A stretch of DNA of 64,000 bases from Thiopseudomonas alkaliphila. Lineage in GTDB: Bacteria; Pseudomonadota; Gammaproteobacteria; Pseudomonadales; Pseudomonadaceae. The translations under genes and the position numbers were made by a program. A model generated the notes under the pieces. That model had not been told where the DNA came from. It saw only the letters and a list, made by a program, of their open reading frames with translations, and searched no databases. The stretch lies in NCBI RefSeq assembly GCF_001267175.1, contig NZ_CP012358.1, positions 1,882,001-1,946,000 on the forward strand, in the 5' to 3' direction. Shown here piece after piece: positions 63,244 through 64,000 of this stretch (position 1 is the stretch's first letter; each line of letters begins with the position of its first letter).

Positions 63244-63270
63244 AACGGTATTGGCAGAGCCAATACCGTT
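63244..63270 (-). terminator. Terminator after the PiT transporter gene
   Basis: A perfect 12-bp stem (AACGGTATTGGC paired with GCCAATACCGTT) with a 3-base loop is followed on the minus strand by seven T residues. Confidence 0.92.
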
Positions 63271-63287
63271 TCGGTTAACGCTGTAGC

Positions 63288-64000
63288 TTAGAGGAAAATC
63301 AGCTTTAAAATGCTAAAGAAGATAATCGCTAAGAACGCACCGGCTGGTAAGGTAATGGCCCATGACATAAAAATCGAACCAATCACGCGTAAGTTAAGTG
63401 CGCCAATACCGCGGGCTAAACCGATGCCTAAGACCGCCCCGACTAAGGTGTGGGTAGTCGATACCGGTAAGCCAATGGCTGAAGCGCCTACCACCGTTGA
63501 AGCAGTAGCAAGCTCAGCAGCAAAGCCACGGCTTGGAGTAAGTTCGGTAATTTGTCCACCTACGGTGGCAATGACTTTATAGCCGTAAGTGGCTAAGCCG
63601 ATCACAATCCCTAGGGCGCCGAGCAACAGTACCCAAGCGGGTACGGCTGATTTCGTGGTGAGCTCGGTTAAGCCTTCGGACTGAATCACACCGGCAATCG
63701 CCGCTAAGGGACCGACTGCGTTGGCTACGTCGTTAGCACCATGGGCAAAGGCCATAGAACAGGCGGTGAAGATCATTAGGATCGCAAAGACTTTTTCAAC
63801 TCCCGCAAAGTAGGTGTTGTTATTGGCTTGGGTGTCGACCTTAATGTTGCGCAGCAACAAGATACCAAGCAGCATCACTAAAATACCCACCCCGATGGCC
63901 AGTAAAATACTTTGCTCATCCGATAAGTCTAAGCCCACATGCTTTAACCCCTTGGACAGGGTCATAATTGCCACCATAAAGCCGGTGACAAACATATAGA
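63288..64000 (-). CDS. PiT-family inorganic phosphate transporter, 3' part
   Basis: The last 237 codons of a phosphate/metal-phosphate:proton symporter. The PiT signature is clear in FAHGANDVANAVGPLAAIAGV and in the second copy GLPVSTTHTLVGAVLGIGLARG, with repeated hydrophobic helices. The frame is open to the window edge, so the start lies outside; the ATG at 63995 is internal. In pseudomonads this gene (pitA-like) usually follows a PhoU-like gene (DUF47), which would be further to the right and is not visible. Confidence 0.9.
   Translation of the reverse strand, partial: YMFVTGFMVAIMTLSKGLKHVGLDLSDEQSILLAIGVGILVMLLGILLLRNIKVDTQANNNTYFAGVEKVFAILMIFTACSMAFAHGANDVANAVGPLAAIAGVIQSEGLTELTTKSAVPAWVLLLGALGIVIGLATYGYKVIATVGGQITELTPSRGFAAELATASTVVGASAIGLPVSTTHTLVGAVLGIGLARGIGALNLRVIGSIFMSWAITLPAGAFLAIIFFSILKLIFL

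Overview
The window reads as chromosomal DNA of a gammaproteobacterium, most likely a moderate-GC member of the Pseudomonadaceae (a Thiopseudomonas/Denitrificimonas-like relative of Pseudomonas; inferred from gene content, not from any database search). Supporting signs are trpI divergent from trpBA, a perfect Pseudomonas-type parS palindrome, a GacA upstream activating sequence in front of an RsmX/Y/Z-like sRNA, a cysN without a fused cysC next to an APS-reductase-type cysH, and housekeeping genes (hemE, argA, pit) typical of that family. No tRNA, rRNA or CRISPR array was seen.

Layout. 0-10 kb: dsbG-like, trpAB/trpI, a FadE-type acyl-CoA dehydrogenase, the Gac/Rsm sRNA, msrA, hemE, a LysR gene. 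9-19 kb: extradiol dioxygenase, DUF2218, cytochrome b561, FUSC transporter, parS, ycaO, an AraC regulator next to a BASS-type transporter, and the molybdenum cofactor genes moaD-moaE-moeA with modE. 20-26 kb: a two-component system divergent from an LTA-synthase-like transferase, a PAP2 phosphatase and a tyrosine/dual-specificity phosphatase (probably envelope remodelling), ending in a 210-bp minisatellite of exactly 30 seven-base units. 26-36 kb: penicillin acylase family protein, WYL regulator, lipoprotein, tatD, prfC, YgjP-like metalloprotease, hsp20 with a sigma-32-like promoter, and a His-rich TonB receptor preceded by two Zur-box-like sites. 36-41 kb: sulfate assimilation (cysN, cysD, cysH) and siroheme synthase cysG. 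41-47 kb: a MocR/PdxR-type regulator divergent from four consecutive genes for PLP-binding proteins (serC, yggS-type, class III aminotransferase, glyA).

48-57.8 kb is the most unusual region: a tightly overlapping minus-strand operon, headed by a Fur/Zur-type regulator, that looks like a zinc-starvation operon: zur-like, COG0523 GTPase (zigA-like), folE2, a second internally deleted COG0523, cysS copy, yidD copy, a truncated queD-like gene, an NTF2-like gene, a thrS copy, a dihydroorotase copy, a hisI copy and a ribD remnant. Two of the paralogues have lost a canonical metal ligand (HisI Cys to Asp, dihydroorotase His to Gln), as expected for zinc-sparing versions. The operon is decaying: an IS3-family element has replaced the catalytic core of thrS2, and COG0523-2, queD and ribD are deleted, truncated or frameshifted. 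Its base composition is visibly richer in GC than the neighbours, suggesting horizontal acquisition.

58-64 kb: a TAXI-type TRAP transporter (fused permease plus binding protein), argA, and the 3' part of a PiT phosphate transporter that runs off the window.
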